Source of the DNA: Antarctobacter heliothermus
GTDB lineage: Bacteria > Pseudomonadota > Alphaproteobacteria > Rhodobacterales > Rhodobacteraceae
Direction: 5' to 3'
DNA: 64,000 bases
Assembly (NCBI RefSeq): GCF_002237555.1
Contig: NZ_CP022540.1
Location: 558,001-622,000 of the forward strand
Part shown: positions 25,841 to 35,716 of the stretch, piece by piece
Layout: the number at the start of each line of letters is the position of its first letter
How positions within the stretch are numbered: the first letter of the stretch is position 1
Program-made: the position numbers and the translations under genes
The notes under the pieces: generated by a model
Told to the model about the DNA's origin: nothing
The model's input: only the letters and a program-made list of their open reading frames with translations
Databases searched by the model: none

Positions 25841-28269
25841 TCCGCCGCCTCCAGTGTCAGATCGGCGAGCGGCTGATAGCGCTCTGCCTGTTGTGCGTGC
25901 TCTGCCCACGGGTCCTTGCGGTAGATCTGCTGCGACAGCTCAAACGCCGCGATCAGACGCTTGCGTTCCTGAAGGTCGTCAACGACGCGCTCTTTGACCC
26001 AGTCCAGACCGACCTTGGCGACCCATTTATACGCCCGGTCCAGATACTTGGCGTTCTCGCGATAGAGCTGGACAAAGGCTACGGTCAGATCGATGGCCTC
26101 TTGTTCCGTCGCGGCGACGGCCAGCCCTTCGGTTTCCTTCAGGTCCATGCCCGCCGCACCCGCGACGCTGACCTGATAACCGCTGTCGACGCAGATGATT
26201 CCCACGTCTTTGCACGTCGCCTCGGCGCAGTTGCGCGGACAGCCAGAGACCGCCAGCTTTACCTTGTGCGGCGTCCATGACCCCCACAGCAGCTTTTCCA
26301 GCTTGATCCCCAAACCGGTGGAATCCTGCGTGCCAAAGCGGCAGTGATCGGTGCCGACACAGGTTTTGACCGTGCGCAACCCCTTGGAATAGGCGTGCCC
26401 GCTGACCATCCCGGCCTTGTTCAGATCATCCCAGATGAACGGCAAATCCGCCCCTTTGACGCCCAGCAGGTCGATCCGCTGGCCACCCGTCACCTTGACG
26501 GTCGGGACGTTGTATTTGTCCGCCGCATCGGCAATGGCGCGTAACTCATCCGCGGTGGTGATCCCGCCCCACATGCGCGGCACCACGCTGAAGGTGCCGT
26601 CCTTCTGGATGTTGGCGTGCTTGCGCTCATTGACGAACCGCGACTGCGGATCATCAAGGTATTCCACCGGCCAATCCGCCAGCAGGTAGAAATTCACCGC
26701 CGGGCGGCAGACATGGCAGCCGTTGCGCGTCTTCCAGCCCAGTTCCTGCCAAACCGCCTCCTGCGATTTCAGTTCCTGCGATTTGATCAACAGGCGCACG
26801 TCCTCATGCGTCAGGTCGCAACAGGTGCAGATCGGCTGCGCTGTCGGCATCTGGAAACTGTCGCCCAGCGTGACCTGCAACACCTGCTCGACCAGCCCGG
26901 TGCATGTCCCGCAAGAGGCGCTCGCCTTTGTCGTGGCCTTGATCGCGCCAAGATCGGTGGCGCCCCCGGCGATCGCCTCGACGATCTGTCCTTTGCAAAT
27001 GCCGTTGCAACCGCAGATTTCCGCCTCAGGCGGCAAGGCTGCAACGGCTGAGAGAGGGTCCGTTTGGCCACCTCCCTGATAGGCGGGTCCAAAGATCAGC
27101 GTCTCGCGCATCTCTTCGATGTCGGTGCCGTCCTTGATCAGCCCGAAGAACCAATTGCCATCGGCGGTATCGCCGTACATCACCGCACCGATCAGGCGGT
27201 CGTCCTCCAGCACCAGCCGCTTGTAGATGCCGCGCGCCGGGTCGCGGAACACGATGTCTTCGCGCCCCTCGCCCTCGGCAAAGTCACCGGCGCTGAACAG
27301 GTCACAACCGGTGACTTTCAGCTTGGTTGCGATGTCCTTGACGACAAAGGCCGCCGGATCACCCATCAGCGTCTGCGCCAGCACCTTGGCCTGATCGTAC
27401 AGCGGCGCGACCAAACCAAAGAGATGCCCGTTGAAGTCGACGCATTCGCCAACCGCGAAAATATCCGGATCCGACGTCATCATCTGCGCATCGATCTCGA
27501 TGCCGCGCGCCACGCTTAGGCCCGCATCCGTTGCCAGCCGGATCTCCGGACGGATGCCCACGGCCATGACCACCAGATCGGCGGGCAAAGTCTCGCCGCT
27601 TTCCAGCAGCACCGCCTCGGCGCGGTCCTCTCCCAAAATCGCCTTGGTCGAGGCCTGGGTCTTGATGGTGATGCTGCGCTTTTCCAGATCGCGGCGCAAC
27701 AGATAGCCTGCGGATTCGTCCAGTTGGCGCTCCATCAGGTGGCCGTTCAGATGCAAGACAGTGACATCCATCCCGCGCAGGGACAGTCCGGCGGCCGCCT
27801 CTAGCCCCAACAGGCCACCACCGATGACAACGGCGCTGCCGCCCTTGCCTGCCGCCTCGACCATCGCGTTGGTATCGTCCAGATCGCGGTAAGTGATCAC
27901 CCCCGGCAGATCCTTGCCCGACACCGGAATGATGAACGGCGCGGACCCGGTGGCAATCACCAGCTTGTCATAGGGCACCTCGCCCCCGGCGCCATGTACC
28001 GTTTTTGTGTCGCGATTGATGGCAGTCACCGCCTCGCCAAACCGACAGGTCACACCGCGCGCGGCGTACCAATCGGCGTCATGGGTGATGATTTCCTCAT
28101 AGGTCTTTTCGCCCGACAGGACGGGGGACAGCATGATGCGGTTATAGTTTCCACGCGGTTCGGCATTGAACAGGGTGATGTCCCATTTGTCCGGCTCTGC
28201 GTCGGTCAGATGCTCCAGCACCCGGCCAGAGGCCATTCCGGCCCCGATGACGACAAGTTTCTGTTTCAT
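25837..28269 (-). CDS. nirB: Nitrite reductase (NAD(P)H) large subunit
   Basis: The 810-residue protein reduces nitrite to ammonium. It has an N-terminal FAD/NAD domain (KLVVIGAGMASGRVLEHL), a BFD-type [2Fe-2S] region (CGCNGICKGQIVEAI) and a C-terminal siroheme/[4Fe-4S] domain with CVGTDHCRFG and SGCPRNCAEA. The start at 28269 gives the normal size. It follows the GAF gene by 13 bases and overlaps nirD. Its siroheme is made by cysG in the same operon. Confidence 0.95.
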   Translation of the reverse strand: MKQKLVVIGAGMASGRVLEHLTDAEPDKWDITLFNAEPRGNYNRIMLSPVLSGEKTYEEIITHDADWYAARGVTCRFGEAVTAINRDTKTVHGAGGEVPYDKLVIATGSAPFIIPVSGKDLPGVITYRDLDDTNAMVEAAGKGGSAVVIGGGLLGLEAAAGLSLRGMDVTVLHLNGHLMERQLDESAGYLLRRDLEKRSITIKTQASTKAILGEDRAEAVLLESGETLPADLVVMAVGIRPEIRLATDAGLSVARGIEIDAQMMTSDPDIFAVGECVDFNGHLFGLVAPLYDQAKVLAQTLMGDPAAFVVKDIATKLKVTGCDLFSAGDFAEGEGREDIVFRDPARGIYKRLVLEDDRLIGAVMYGDTADGNWFFGLIKDGTDIEEMRETLIFGPAYQGGGQTDPLSAVAALPPEAEICGCNGICKGQIVEAIAGGATDLGAIKATTKASASCGTCTGLVEQVLQVTLGDSFQMPTAQPICTCCDLTHEDVRLLIKSQELKSQEAVWQELGWKTRNGCHVCRPAVNFYLLADWPVEYLDDPQSRFVNERKHANIQKDGTFSVVPRMWGGITTADELRAIADAADKYNVPTVKVTGGQRIDLLGVKGADLPFIWDDLNKAGMVSGHAYSKGLRTVKTCVGTDHCRFGTQDSTGLGIKLEKLLWGSWTPHKVKLAVSGCPRNCAEATCKDVGIICVDSGYQVSVAGAAGMDLKETEGLAVAATEQEAIDLTVAFVQLYRENAKYLDRAYKWVAKVGLDWVKERVVDDLQERKRLIAAFELSQQIYRKDPWAEHAQQAERYQPLADLTLEAAE

Positions 28270-28282
28270 GTCATGTGACCTC

Positions 28283-29224
28283 TCAAATGTACCAGGCGAC
28301 GATATGCGCCAGCTCACCGCCCTTGTGGATCGGCACGGCAACCATGGTGCTGTAGCCCGCGCTCAGCCCGGCCTGACCGTATTGCACCACCGGCAACCCG
28401 GTGCCGATCACCCGCCCGATGGCCCCCTGAAAACCGGTCACGCGGCGTTCGTTGCCCGCGTTGTCAGGATCGCCCAAGGTGCCCTCTCGTGCGCAGATGC
28501 CATCCACCAGCAGCGCGGCATTGTCCCCGGCTCGGGCCTTGCGTGCGTCCCACAGCTCAAACCGGCGGGCGATGGGGGTGCCGCGTGCCGACAGCAGCGT
28601 CATGACATAGGTCTTGTCATGCGGCACCGGCACCGGCAGCCCCAGACCCGTGGTCAGACCCGCCTCACCCGCGCTCTCCGCGCGAATGAACCGATAGCCA
28701 GAGCCAAGATCGCGCATCAGCATCGGATGACCCGACACCCAGACACCCCCGGGCAAGCCCTGCCCCTTGGGGAAACTGGTGTGCTGGCTGACCCATTCGA
28801 AATGCTTGGCTGCGCCGTAATAACCGTCATCCAGCAACAGCAACCCGTCCTCTTCGTGCCAGACCTCGATCGCACCGGTGCGGGCGTCATCATCGCCGCA
28901 CAACACCACAAGAACCGCCTTCAACTCATCTTCGTCAAAGATCGGCATCGCCACCGCACTGGTCAGGCCCGCCTCTGCCGCGGCCTCTGTCCGCTTGAAG
29001 TATGAGCCGTCAAAGCCCTTGAGCACCACGGGGCGTTCTTCGGCCCACGCCTTGCCCGGCAGGCCCTCGCCCTTGGCAAATTCCGTCCCGCGAGAAGTCT
29101 CCGCAAAGGCTGTCAGATCGCCATAGCTGCCCTCGACCAGCTTCAGCACGCCGCCCTCTGGCACCCAGACCTCTGTGACCTGAATGAATGTGCGGGTGGG
29201 GGTGTCGATAACCACGTCCATCAT
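28283..29224 (-). CDS. Tandem GAF-like domain protein in the nitrate operon
   Basis: The 313-residue protein contains two related halves. GLPGKAWAEERPVVLKGFDGSYF (split here as GLPGKAWAEE and VVLKGFDGSYF) is echoed by GLPGGVWVSGHPMLMRDLG and then GEAGLTTGLGLPVPV, the pattern of GAF sensor domains. No output domain, signal peptide or membrane helix is visible. It starts inside the stop of the ABC ATPase gene (ATGA at 29221) and precedes nirB, so it is made with the transporter. It may sense a nitrogen species or redox state, but the ligand is unknown. Confidence 0.8.
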   Translation of the reverse strand: MMDVVIDTPTRTFIQVTEVWVPEGGVLKLVEGSYGDLTAFAETSRGTEFAKGEGLPGKAWAEERPVVLKGFDGSYFKRTEAAAEAGLTSAVAMPIFDEDELKAVLVVLCGDDDARTGAIEVWHEEDGLLLLDDGYYGAAKHFEWVSQHTSFPKGQGLPGGVWVSGHPMLMRDLGSGYRFIRAESAGEAGLTTGLGLPVPVPHDKTYVMTLLSARGTPIARRFELWDARKARAGDNAALLVDGICAREGTLGDPDNAGNERRVTGFQGAIGRVIGTGLPVVQYGQAGLSAGYSTMVAVPIHKGGELAHIVAWYI

Positions 29225-30921
29225 GCGGCCTCCTTGTTGTCTGCTTTGGCCGCGGCGGTGGCCGTCTTGGGTTTTGCGCCGTGTTCGTATTCTTCGAGAA
29301 AGCCCAGAACCTGCTCGCGGTAGTGGTAGTAATCGGGGTGTTCGAGCAGCGCCTTGCGGGTGCGCGGGCGCGGCAGATCGACGTTGACGATCTTGCCAAT
29401 CGTGGCCTGCGGACCGTTGGTCATCATGACCACGCGGTCGGCCAGCAGGATCGCCTCATCGACGTCATGGGTCACGCAGACGGCGGTGACCTTGGTCCGC
29501 GACCAGACCTCCATCAGAACCTCTTGCAGTTCCCAACGGGTCAGGCTGTCCAGCATCCCGAACGGTTCATCCAGCAGCAGCAGCTTGGGCGACAGGGCAA
29601 AGGCCCGCGCGATGCCGACGCGCTGTTTCATGCCGTTCGACAGGTCGACAGCGGGCTTGTCCATCGAGTCCGCCAGACCCACGCGTTCCAGATAGTAGTC
29701 CACCACGTCCTGCCGCTCGGACCGGCTGGCGCGGGGATAGACCTTGTCGACGCCGATGGCGCAGTTTTCGCGCGCCGTCAGCCATGGGAACAACGAAGGC
29801 GACTGGAACACCACCGCGCGTTCGGGATCGGCCCCTTCAACGTGGCGACCGTCCAGCTTGATCGCGCCCTTGGAGATCGCGTTCAGACCGGCGGCCATGG
29901 TCAGCACCGTCGACTTGCCACAGCCCGAATGTCCGATCAGCGAGATGAACTCTCCCCGGTCCATCTTGAGGTTGAAATCCTCGACCACCGTCAGCGGGCC
30001 CTTGGGCGTCGCATAGACCTTGTGCAACTGGCTGAAGTCGAGAAAGCGTTCCTCGATCATCCCCTCTTGCGCGTCTTTGATAACCTTCGGGACGCCGTGG
30101 ATGGGCGTCACGTCGGGCAGCACCTTGCTGCCTTCGGCGCGCGCCTTGATGCCCACATCCATCAGGTAGGTGGTGACAGCGGCGCGCAACGCCTTGAACC
30201 GGTCGTCATGGTTCATCGCCGTGCGGTCACGCGGGCGCTCGATCCCTACCTTGAACTCTTCACCCAAGGTCCCATCCGGATTCAACGCGATGATGCGGTC
30301 CGCCAGCAGGATCGCCTCATCCACGTCGTTGGTGATCAGCACGCAGGTCTTCTTGTCCGCCTCCCAGATATGCTCAATCTCTTCGGCAAGGTTGCCGCGG
30401 GTGAGCGCGTCCAGTGCCGACAACGGCTCATCCAGCAGCAGCACCTCGGGCGACATCGCCAGTGCCCGCGCCACGTTCACCCGTTGGCGCATCCCGCCCG
30501 ACAGTTCCGCCGGACGGCGCGTGGCGGCATGGGACAGGCCAACCATCTGCACATATTGCGCGACCTTGGCGGCTTTATCCGCCGATCGCATCTTCGGGAA
30601 CACCGTGTCGACCGCCAGCCGCACATTCCCCTCAACCGTCAGCCAGGGCATCAGCGAATAGTTCTGAAAGATCACCCCGCGCTCACGCCCCGGTCCGGTG
30701 ATCGGCTCACCGCGAAAGGTGACGCTGCCCTTGGTGGGCTGTTCCAGCCCGGCCATCAGGTTGATCAGCGTGGTCTTTCCGGTGCCGGAAAAGCCCAGCA
30801 GCACCAGAAACTCCCCCTCTTCGACGCTCAGGTCGATGTTCTTGAGCACGTGGCTGGCATGGGTGCCGGTGCCAAAGCTTTTTGAGACGTTCTTGAATTC
30901 GATCACAGCCATGTCGCTCAC
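29221..30921 (-). CDS. Nitrate/nitrite ABC importer ATPase with two fused ABC domains
   Basis: The 566-residue protein contains two full ATPase domains. The first has Walker A GFSGTGKTT, signature LSGGMRQRV and Walker B VLLLDEPLSALD; the second has [18 protein letters not shown] and LLLLDEPFGMLD. Cyanobacterial systems use separate NrtC and NrtD, with an NrtA-like tail on NrtC; here both ATPases are on one chain with no binding domain. The GTG at 30921 overlaps the nrtB stop (GTGA); an ATG at 30912 is an alternative. Confidence 0.9.
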   Translation of the reverse strand: MSDMAVIEFKNVSKSFGTGTHASHVLKNIDLSVEEGEFLVLLGFSGTGKTTLINLMAGLEQPTKGSVTFRGEPITGPGRERGVIFQNYSLMPWLTVEGNVRLAVDTVFPKMRSADKAAKVAQYVQMVGLSHAATRRPAELSGGMRQRVNVARALAMSPEVLLLDEPLSALDALTRGNLAEEIEHIWEADKKTCVLITNDVDEAILLADRIIALNPDGTLGEEFKVGIERPRDRTAMNHDDRFKALRAAVTTYLMDVGIKARAEGSKVLPDVTPIHGVPKVIKDAQEGMIEERFLDFSQLHKVYATPKGPLTVVEDFNLKMDRGEFISLIGHSGCGKSTVLTMAAGLNAISKGAIKLDGRHVEGADPERAVVFQSPSLFPWLTARENCAIGVDKVYPRASRSERQDVVDYYLERVGLADSMDKPAVDLSNGMKQRVGIARAFALSPKLLLLDEPFGMLDSLTRWELQEVLMEVWSRTKVTAVCVTHDVDEAILLADRVVMMTNGPQATIGKIVNVDLPRPRTRKALLEHPDYYHYREQVLGFLEEYEHGAKPKTATAAAKADNKEAA

Positions 30922-32000
30922 CGATTGTTCGAGAAGGTGAAAAAGGACTGCAACGCGAACATCACGCGATCCAGTAGGAAGCCGATGATGCCGATGGTCA
31001 GGACGGCGACCATGATCTTGGCCAGCGACTGGCTGGAGCCGTTCTGGAACTCATCCCAAACGAACTTGCCCAGACCGGGGTTCTGCGCCAGCATTTCAGC
31101 GGCAATCAGCACCATCCAGCCCACACCCAGCGACAGCCGCAGCCCGGTAAAGATCAGCGGCAATGCCGAGGGCAGCACCAGCTTGGTGATCTTGGTATAG
31201 GTGTTCATCTTGAGCACCTTCGAGACGTTCACCAGATCCTTGTCGATGCTCGCCACTCCCAGCGCCGTGTTGATCAGCGTCGGCCAGAGCGAACACAGCG
31301 TCACCGTGATGGCCGAGATCAGGAACGACTTGGCGAACAGCCCGTCATTGCTGGTGTACATGGCAGACACGATCATCGTGACAATCGGCAACCACGCCAG
31401 CGGCGAAACCGGTTTGAAGATCTGCACCAGCGGGTTAATCGCAGCATTAGCCGTGGCCGACAGACCCGCCATGATGCCCAGCGGCACCGCGATGATTGTG
31501 GCCAGCAAGAAGCCGAAGAAGACCGTTTTGATAGAGGTCCAGATCTGCTGATAATAGCTGGGCGCGCCAGTGTAGGCGATGGATTTGACCTTGTCCGGTT
31601 CACCGGCATCGATGAACTTCTGGTTGCGCTTTTCAACCATGGTCTCGAACTTGGCCTGCTTGGCAGCCTTGGCGAGCGCGTCGTCATGCAGGTTCAGCGC
31701 CTCTTCCCAGACCTGCGCCGGTCCGGGCACCGCGCCCAGCGACGTCTGCACCTTGGGGGCCAGCGTGCCCCAGAGCATCAGAAAGACCATGATGGCGATC
31801 AGCGGCACCGCCAGCAGGCGCCAGATCTCTTTCATTTGGGCGGCGGGATTGTCCCCCGCGGCCACCCGCAGGATCGGCGTGATCCAGTTCAGACCAAAGG
31901 CCTGCAACCATTTGTCAGCCGTGTTGATACGGGTGAAAAGTCGGGCGCGGCGGGCCTCTTTGGCCTCAGCTGCGGTGAATTCGGGATCTACGGTCGTCAT
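30918..32000 (-). CDS. nrtB: Nitrate/nitrite ABC importer permease
   Basis: The 360-residue protein has about 70 cytoplasmic N-terminal residues, then membrane segments with a periplasmic insert near 100-160 (NQKFIDAGEPDKVKS), and the NrtB/SsuC-type core AATIIAVPLGIMAGLS and FTGLRLSLGVGWMVLIAAE. It carries nitrate or nitrite across the membrane with NrtA and the fused ATPase. It lies 113 bases after nrtA, and that gap holds two GC-rich hairpins. Confidence 0.92.
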   Translation of the reverse strand: MTTVDPEFTAAEAKEARRARLFTRINTADKWLQAFGLNWITPILRVAAGDNPAAQMKEIWRLLAVPLIAIMVFLMLWGTLAPKVQTSLGAVPGPAQVWEEALNLHDDALAKAAKQAKFETMVEKRNQKFIDAGEPDKVKSIAYTGAPSYYQQIWTSIKTVFFGFLLATIIAVPLGIMAGLSATANAAINPLVQIFKPVSPLAWLPIVTMIVSAMYTSNDGLFAKSFLISAITVTLCSLWPTLINTALGVASIDKDLVNVSKVLKMNTYTKITKLVLPSALPLIFTGLRLSLGVGWMVLIAAEMLAQNPGLGKFVWDEFQNGSSQSLAKIMVAVLTIGIIGFLLDRVMFALQSFFTFSNNR

Positions 32001-32029
32001 GTCTTGCGGTCCTCGATCTGAGGGGGGAG

Positions 32030-32095
32030 GCCCCGGGTCTACGCCCGGGGCGCGATGTACTTGATGGAACGCGCCCCGGACCTGTGATCCGGGGC
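32030..32095 (-). promoter_or_regulatory. Double hairpin between nrtA and nrtB
   Basis: GCCCCGGG/CCCGGGGC (32030-32051) and GCCCCGGA/TCCGGGGC (32073-32095) form two strong stems. The 3' arm of one can also pair with the 5' arm of the other (GGGGCGCG with CGCGCCCC). There is no T-run. The likely role is transcript stabilisation or partial attenuation, giving more binding protein than permease. Confidence 0.5.
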
Positions 32096-32113
32096 CTCAG
32101 GGATTGGCCGGGA

Positions 32114-33478
<1,365 letters not shown>

Positions 33479-33530
33479 TCGGTCGGTTCCTTAACTTGGG
33501 GGCGCCCGGGTCCGTCGCGAAACACCGGGC

Positions 33531-33582
33531 AAAACAAAAAGCCGCAAACACGCCCTGTCTATGAGGACAGAGAGTGAGCGGC
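33531..33582 (-). terminator. Leader terminator before nrtA
   Basis: On the minus strand GCCGC (complement of 33578-33582) pairs with GCGGC (complement of 33541-33545), with an inner stem CTGTC/GACAG, and is followed by TTTTTGTTTT (complement of 33531-33540). This is a factor-independent terminator about 50 bases before the nrtA start. It lies just downstream of the two ANTAR-type hairpins, so it should be the stop that NasT relieves. Confidence 0.75.
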
Positions 33583-33596
33583 GTTGCTCGGGATAA

Positions 33597-33643
33597 TCCC
33601 ATTCGGTGGGAGGTATGTCGCGCGGTGCACGTCGTTGTGCTCC
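33597..33643 (-). promoter_or_regulatory. ANTAR-type tandem hairpins (NasT target) in the nas leader
   Basis: The first minus-strand hairpin (complement of 33624-33643) has stem GGAGCAC/GTGCACC, one A-A mismatch and a six-base loop AACGAC with A at position 1 and G at position 4, the ANTAR recognition rule. The second (complement of 33597-33611) is TCCCA/TGGGA around CCGAA; if its inner A-T pair opens, the loop also reads A-x-x-G. The hairpins are 12 bases apart and precede the terminator at 33531-33582. Confidence 0.7.
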
Positions 33644-33755
33644 GGTGAACTCAGGATTTGCGAAAGCCCCGTTTCGATCAAGTCCTTTTGCTGCGGTGCC
33701 GCGAAAATTCAGATTTTCCGGGCCAACCTACGCCGCAGCGCCGCATTCTTAGGCA

Positions 33756-34928
33756 TCAACTTGCCTCGGGATCAAAAATGCGCCCATCAAAGAACGCATC
33801 AGGCGGCAACAGGATCTGTCCTTTCTGAGAGGCAACCGCCGTCGTTTCCCGAATCGCGCCCTCTAGTTTCTCGGATGCGCCGGGCAAATCCGCACTCGTG
33901 TTGATTAGTTGCTGGCGGTAAATATCCGACCGAAAGACCTGCGCCGCCGTGGCACGCGCCTGCCCCTCATCCAGACCGAAACGGCGGGCAAGTCGGCTGG
34001 CAATCCACTTGGCTTGACTGCGCCAAGGAAAGTTGGCGACCCCGTCATGAAACCCGACAAAGCCCGGCACCTCTCTCTGCTCCGCATGGCCAGAGATCGT
34101 GAAGTGGCCGGTCAGCGCACGGTCGATCATCTCTGACGGCAGATCCAGATACGCCTTGTGGGCAAGGATCTCTGCCGCAGAGGTCCGGCTATCAGGGGAA
34201 TCCAGCCATCTACCCGCCCGCCAGACCGCACGCATCAGCTTGCCCAGCAAATGCGGCTCCGTCTCTGCCCAGTCGGTGCGCACGGCCAGCACCTTTTCCG
34301 GTGCCAGCGACCAGATCGCCTTGCCCGGTAATAACAGCGCACCCGCCGCACTTTCCACCGCTTCTGACCCCCAAGGCTCTCCGACGCAAAAGGCATCGAC
34401 GTCGCCCTCGGCCAAGGCCTGCGCCATCAGCGGCGGCGGCACGGTGCGCACCTCATAGCCGACGCGCGCCATATCCGATGCCTCAAGCCAATAGTGCAGC
34501 AGTTCCACATGCATCGAAAACGGAAACGGCACGCCAAAGACCAACGGGCGTTCAGCGGCGGCGGCGAGCGCGCGCGCCGCCGCCCCAGCATCGCGGAAAT
34601 CAAAGGCAAAGCCCGCCTGCCGCAGGCGCTGTTCCAAAGCACGGCTGACGCCGATCACATTGCCATTCACCGAAAGAACAGACACCGCCGAAATCGGCTG
34701 CGTCACGCCGCCCAACCCCATGGCCATTGCCACCGGGACCGGCGACAGCAGATGCGCCGCGTCAACCCGCCCAAAAGCTAGCATATCGCGCACAGACGAC
34801 CACGACGGAGCGGAAATGAGATCCAGCTCAATCCCCTCTTCGCGCGCAAAGCCCATCTCATGCGCCACAATCAACGGCGCGGCATCCACCAGCGGCACAA
34901 AGGCAATCGGCAGCGTCACTGTCTTCAT
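33756..34928 (-). CDS. nasS: Cytoplasmic nitrate sensor NasS (NrtA-like)
   Basis: The 390-residue protein is related to NrtA (FVGEPWGSEAV-type ligand region, here AFCVGEPWGSEAVESA) but begins MKTVTLPIAFVPLVDAAPLIVA with no signal peptide, so it stays in the cytoplasm. In characterised NasS-NasT systems (Paracoccus, Azotobacter, Bradyrhizobium), NasS holds NasT until nitrate or nitrite binds. The start overlaps the nasT stop (ATGA at 34925), supporting co-expression in fixed ratio. Confidence 0.92.
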   Translation of the reverse strand: MKTVTLPIAFVPLVDAAPLIVAHEMGFAREEGIELDLISAPSWSSVRDMLAFGRVDAAHLLSPVPVAMAMGLGGVTQPISAVSVLSVNGNVIGVSRALEQRLRQAGFAFDFRDAGAAARALAAAAERPLVFGVPFPFSMHVELLHYWLEASDMARVGYEVRTVPPPLMAQALAEGDVDAFCVGEPWGSEAVESAAGALLLPGKAIWSLAPEKVLAVRTDWAETEPHLLGKLMRAVWRAGRWLDSPDSRTSAAEILAHKAYLDLPSEMIDRALTGHFTISGHAEQREVPGFVGFHDGVANFPWRSQAKWIASRLARRFGLDEGQARATAAQVFRSDIYRQQLINTSADLPGASEKLEGAIRETTAVASQKGQILLPPDAFFDGRIFDPEAS

Positions 34929-35509
34929 GACAACAGCCCCGATGCAGTCACCAACGCCTCTGCCACCTCGGCCACCCGACGGCCCTGATCCATCGCGGCC
35001 TTGCGCAACATGGCATAGGCCTCTTCTTCTTCAATGCCGCGCGCCTTCATCAGCAGGCCCTTGGCGCGGTCGATAACTTTGCGTTCCTCCAAGGCGCGGC
35101 GCGTCTCGGCCAATTCGCGGCGCATCTTGCGCACCATCTGGAACCGCGCGATTGCCGCGTCCAATACCGGCTTCACTCGCTCGGGCTTCATCCCGTCGAC
35201 CACATAGGCCGACAGTCCCGCCTCTACGGCCTCACGCGCAAGATTGCCCGCAGCACTGGAGACGAACATCGCCACTGGACGCTCCATCGGGCCAGAGGCC
35301 AGCGTGAGTTCCTCCAGCATGTCACGCGTTGGATTGTCGATGTCGATCAGCACCACATCCGGCGACAAGGCCGCAATCCGCCGCGCAAGGCTCGAGACAT
35401 TGCCGATCACATGCACCTCATAGGGACCAGACGCCTGCAAGGCATCCACAATCGCGATAGCGCGTTCGCGGTCTTCTTCGACGACAACAATGGTGATCCG
35501 GTCACTCAT
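34925..35509 (-). CDS. nasT: ANTAR-domain antiterminator NasT
   Basis: The 194-residue protein has an N-terminal receiver-like domain (ITIVVVEEDRERAIAI, with DVVLIDIDNP holding the position of the phospho-acceptor Asp) and a C-terminal ANTAR RNA-binding domain (ERKVIDRAKGLLMKARGIEEEEAYAMLRK in segments at about residues 140-168). It should bind the tandem hairpins at 33597-33643 and let transcription pass the terminator. It is the first gene of the nas run. Confidence 0.93.
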   Translation of the reverse strand: MSDRITIVVVEEDRERAIAIVDALQASGPYEVHVIGNVSSLARRIAALSPDVVLIDIDNPTRDMLEELTLASGPMERPVAMFVSSAAGNLAREAVEAGLSAYVVDGMKPERVKPVLDAAIARFQMVRKMRRELAETRRALEERKVIDRAKGLLMKARGIEEEEAYAMLRKAAMDQGRRVAEVAEALVTASGLLS

Positions 35510-35581
35510 GCTGGTTTGTCACAGCTTGCGGCCGGTCGGACAAGCCAGACCGCCTCAATGGACTGCGCCCGACCGACCATC

Positions 35582-35598
35582 TGCCCAATAATTGGGCA
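35582..35598. promoter_or_regulatory. Perfect palindrome upstream of nasT
   Basis: TGCCCAAT-A-ATTGGGCA is a perfect 8-bp inverted repeat with a one-base centre, 73 bases upstream of the nasT start. It has no T-run and lies in an AT-rich patch, so it reads better as an operator than a terminator. It does not match the NtrC TGCAC-N5-GTGCA pattern. Confidence 0.5.
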
Positions 35599-35640
35599 AT
35601 ATAGCAAGGATGACCGCAGCCACGCCAAGACGGCGCACAA

Positions 35641-35669
35641 ACGAAAAGGGCGACGCCAACGCGCCGCCC
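35641..35669 (-). terminator. Flagellin terminator
   Basis: On the minus strand GGGCGGCGC pairs with GCGTCGCCC around GTTG (complement of 35648-35669), with one mismatch, followed by TTTTCGT. It lies about 50 bases after the flagellin stop at 35717. Confidence 0.75.
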
Positions 35670-35716
35670 CATTCAGTGCCAGTTGACCGGAGAAATCTCC
35701 GACCCAACGAGCCAGA

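Noticed and set aside
29281..30885. Long plus-strand open frame (about 534 codons) opposite the importer ATPase
   Set aside because: It is antisense to a clear double-ABC gene, has no known motif, and long antisense frames are expected in GC-rich DNA.
35601..35716. Possible sigma-54 promoter upstream of nasT
   Set aside because: A TGGC...TGC pair is present but the GG-to-GC spacing is not the required one.
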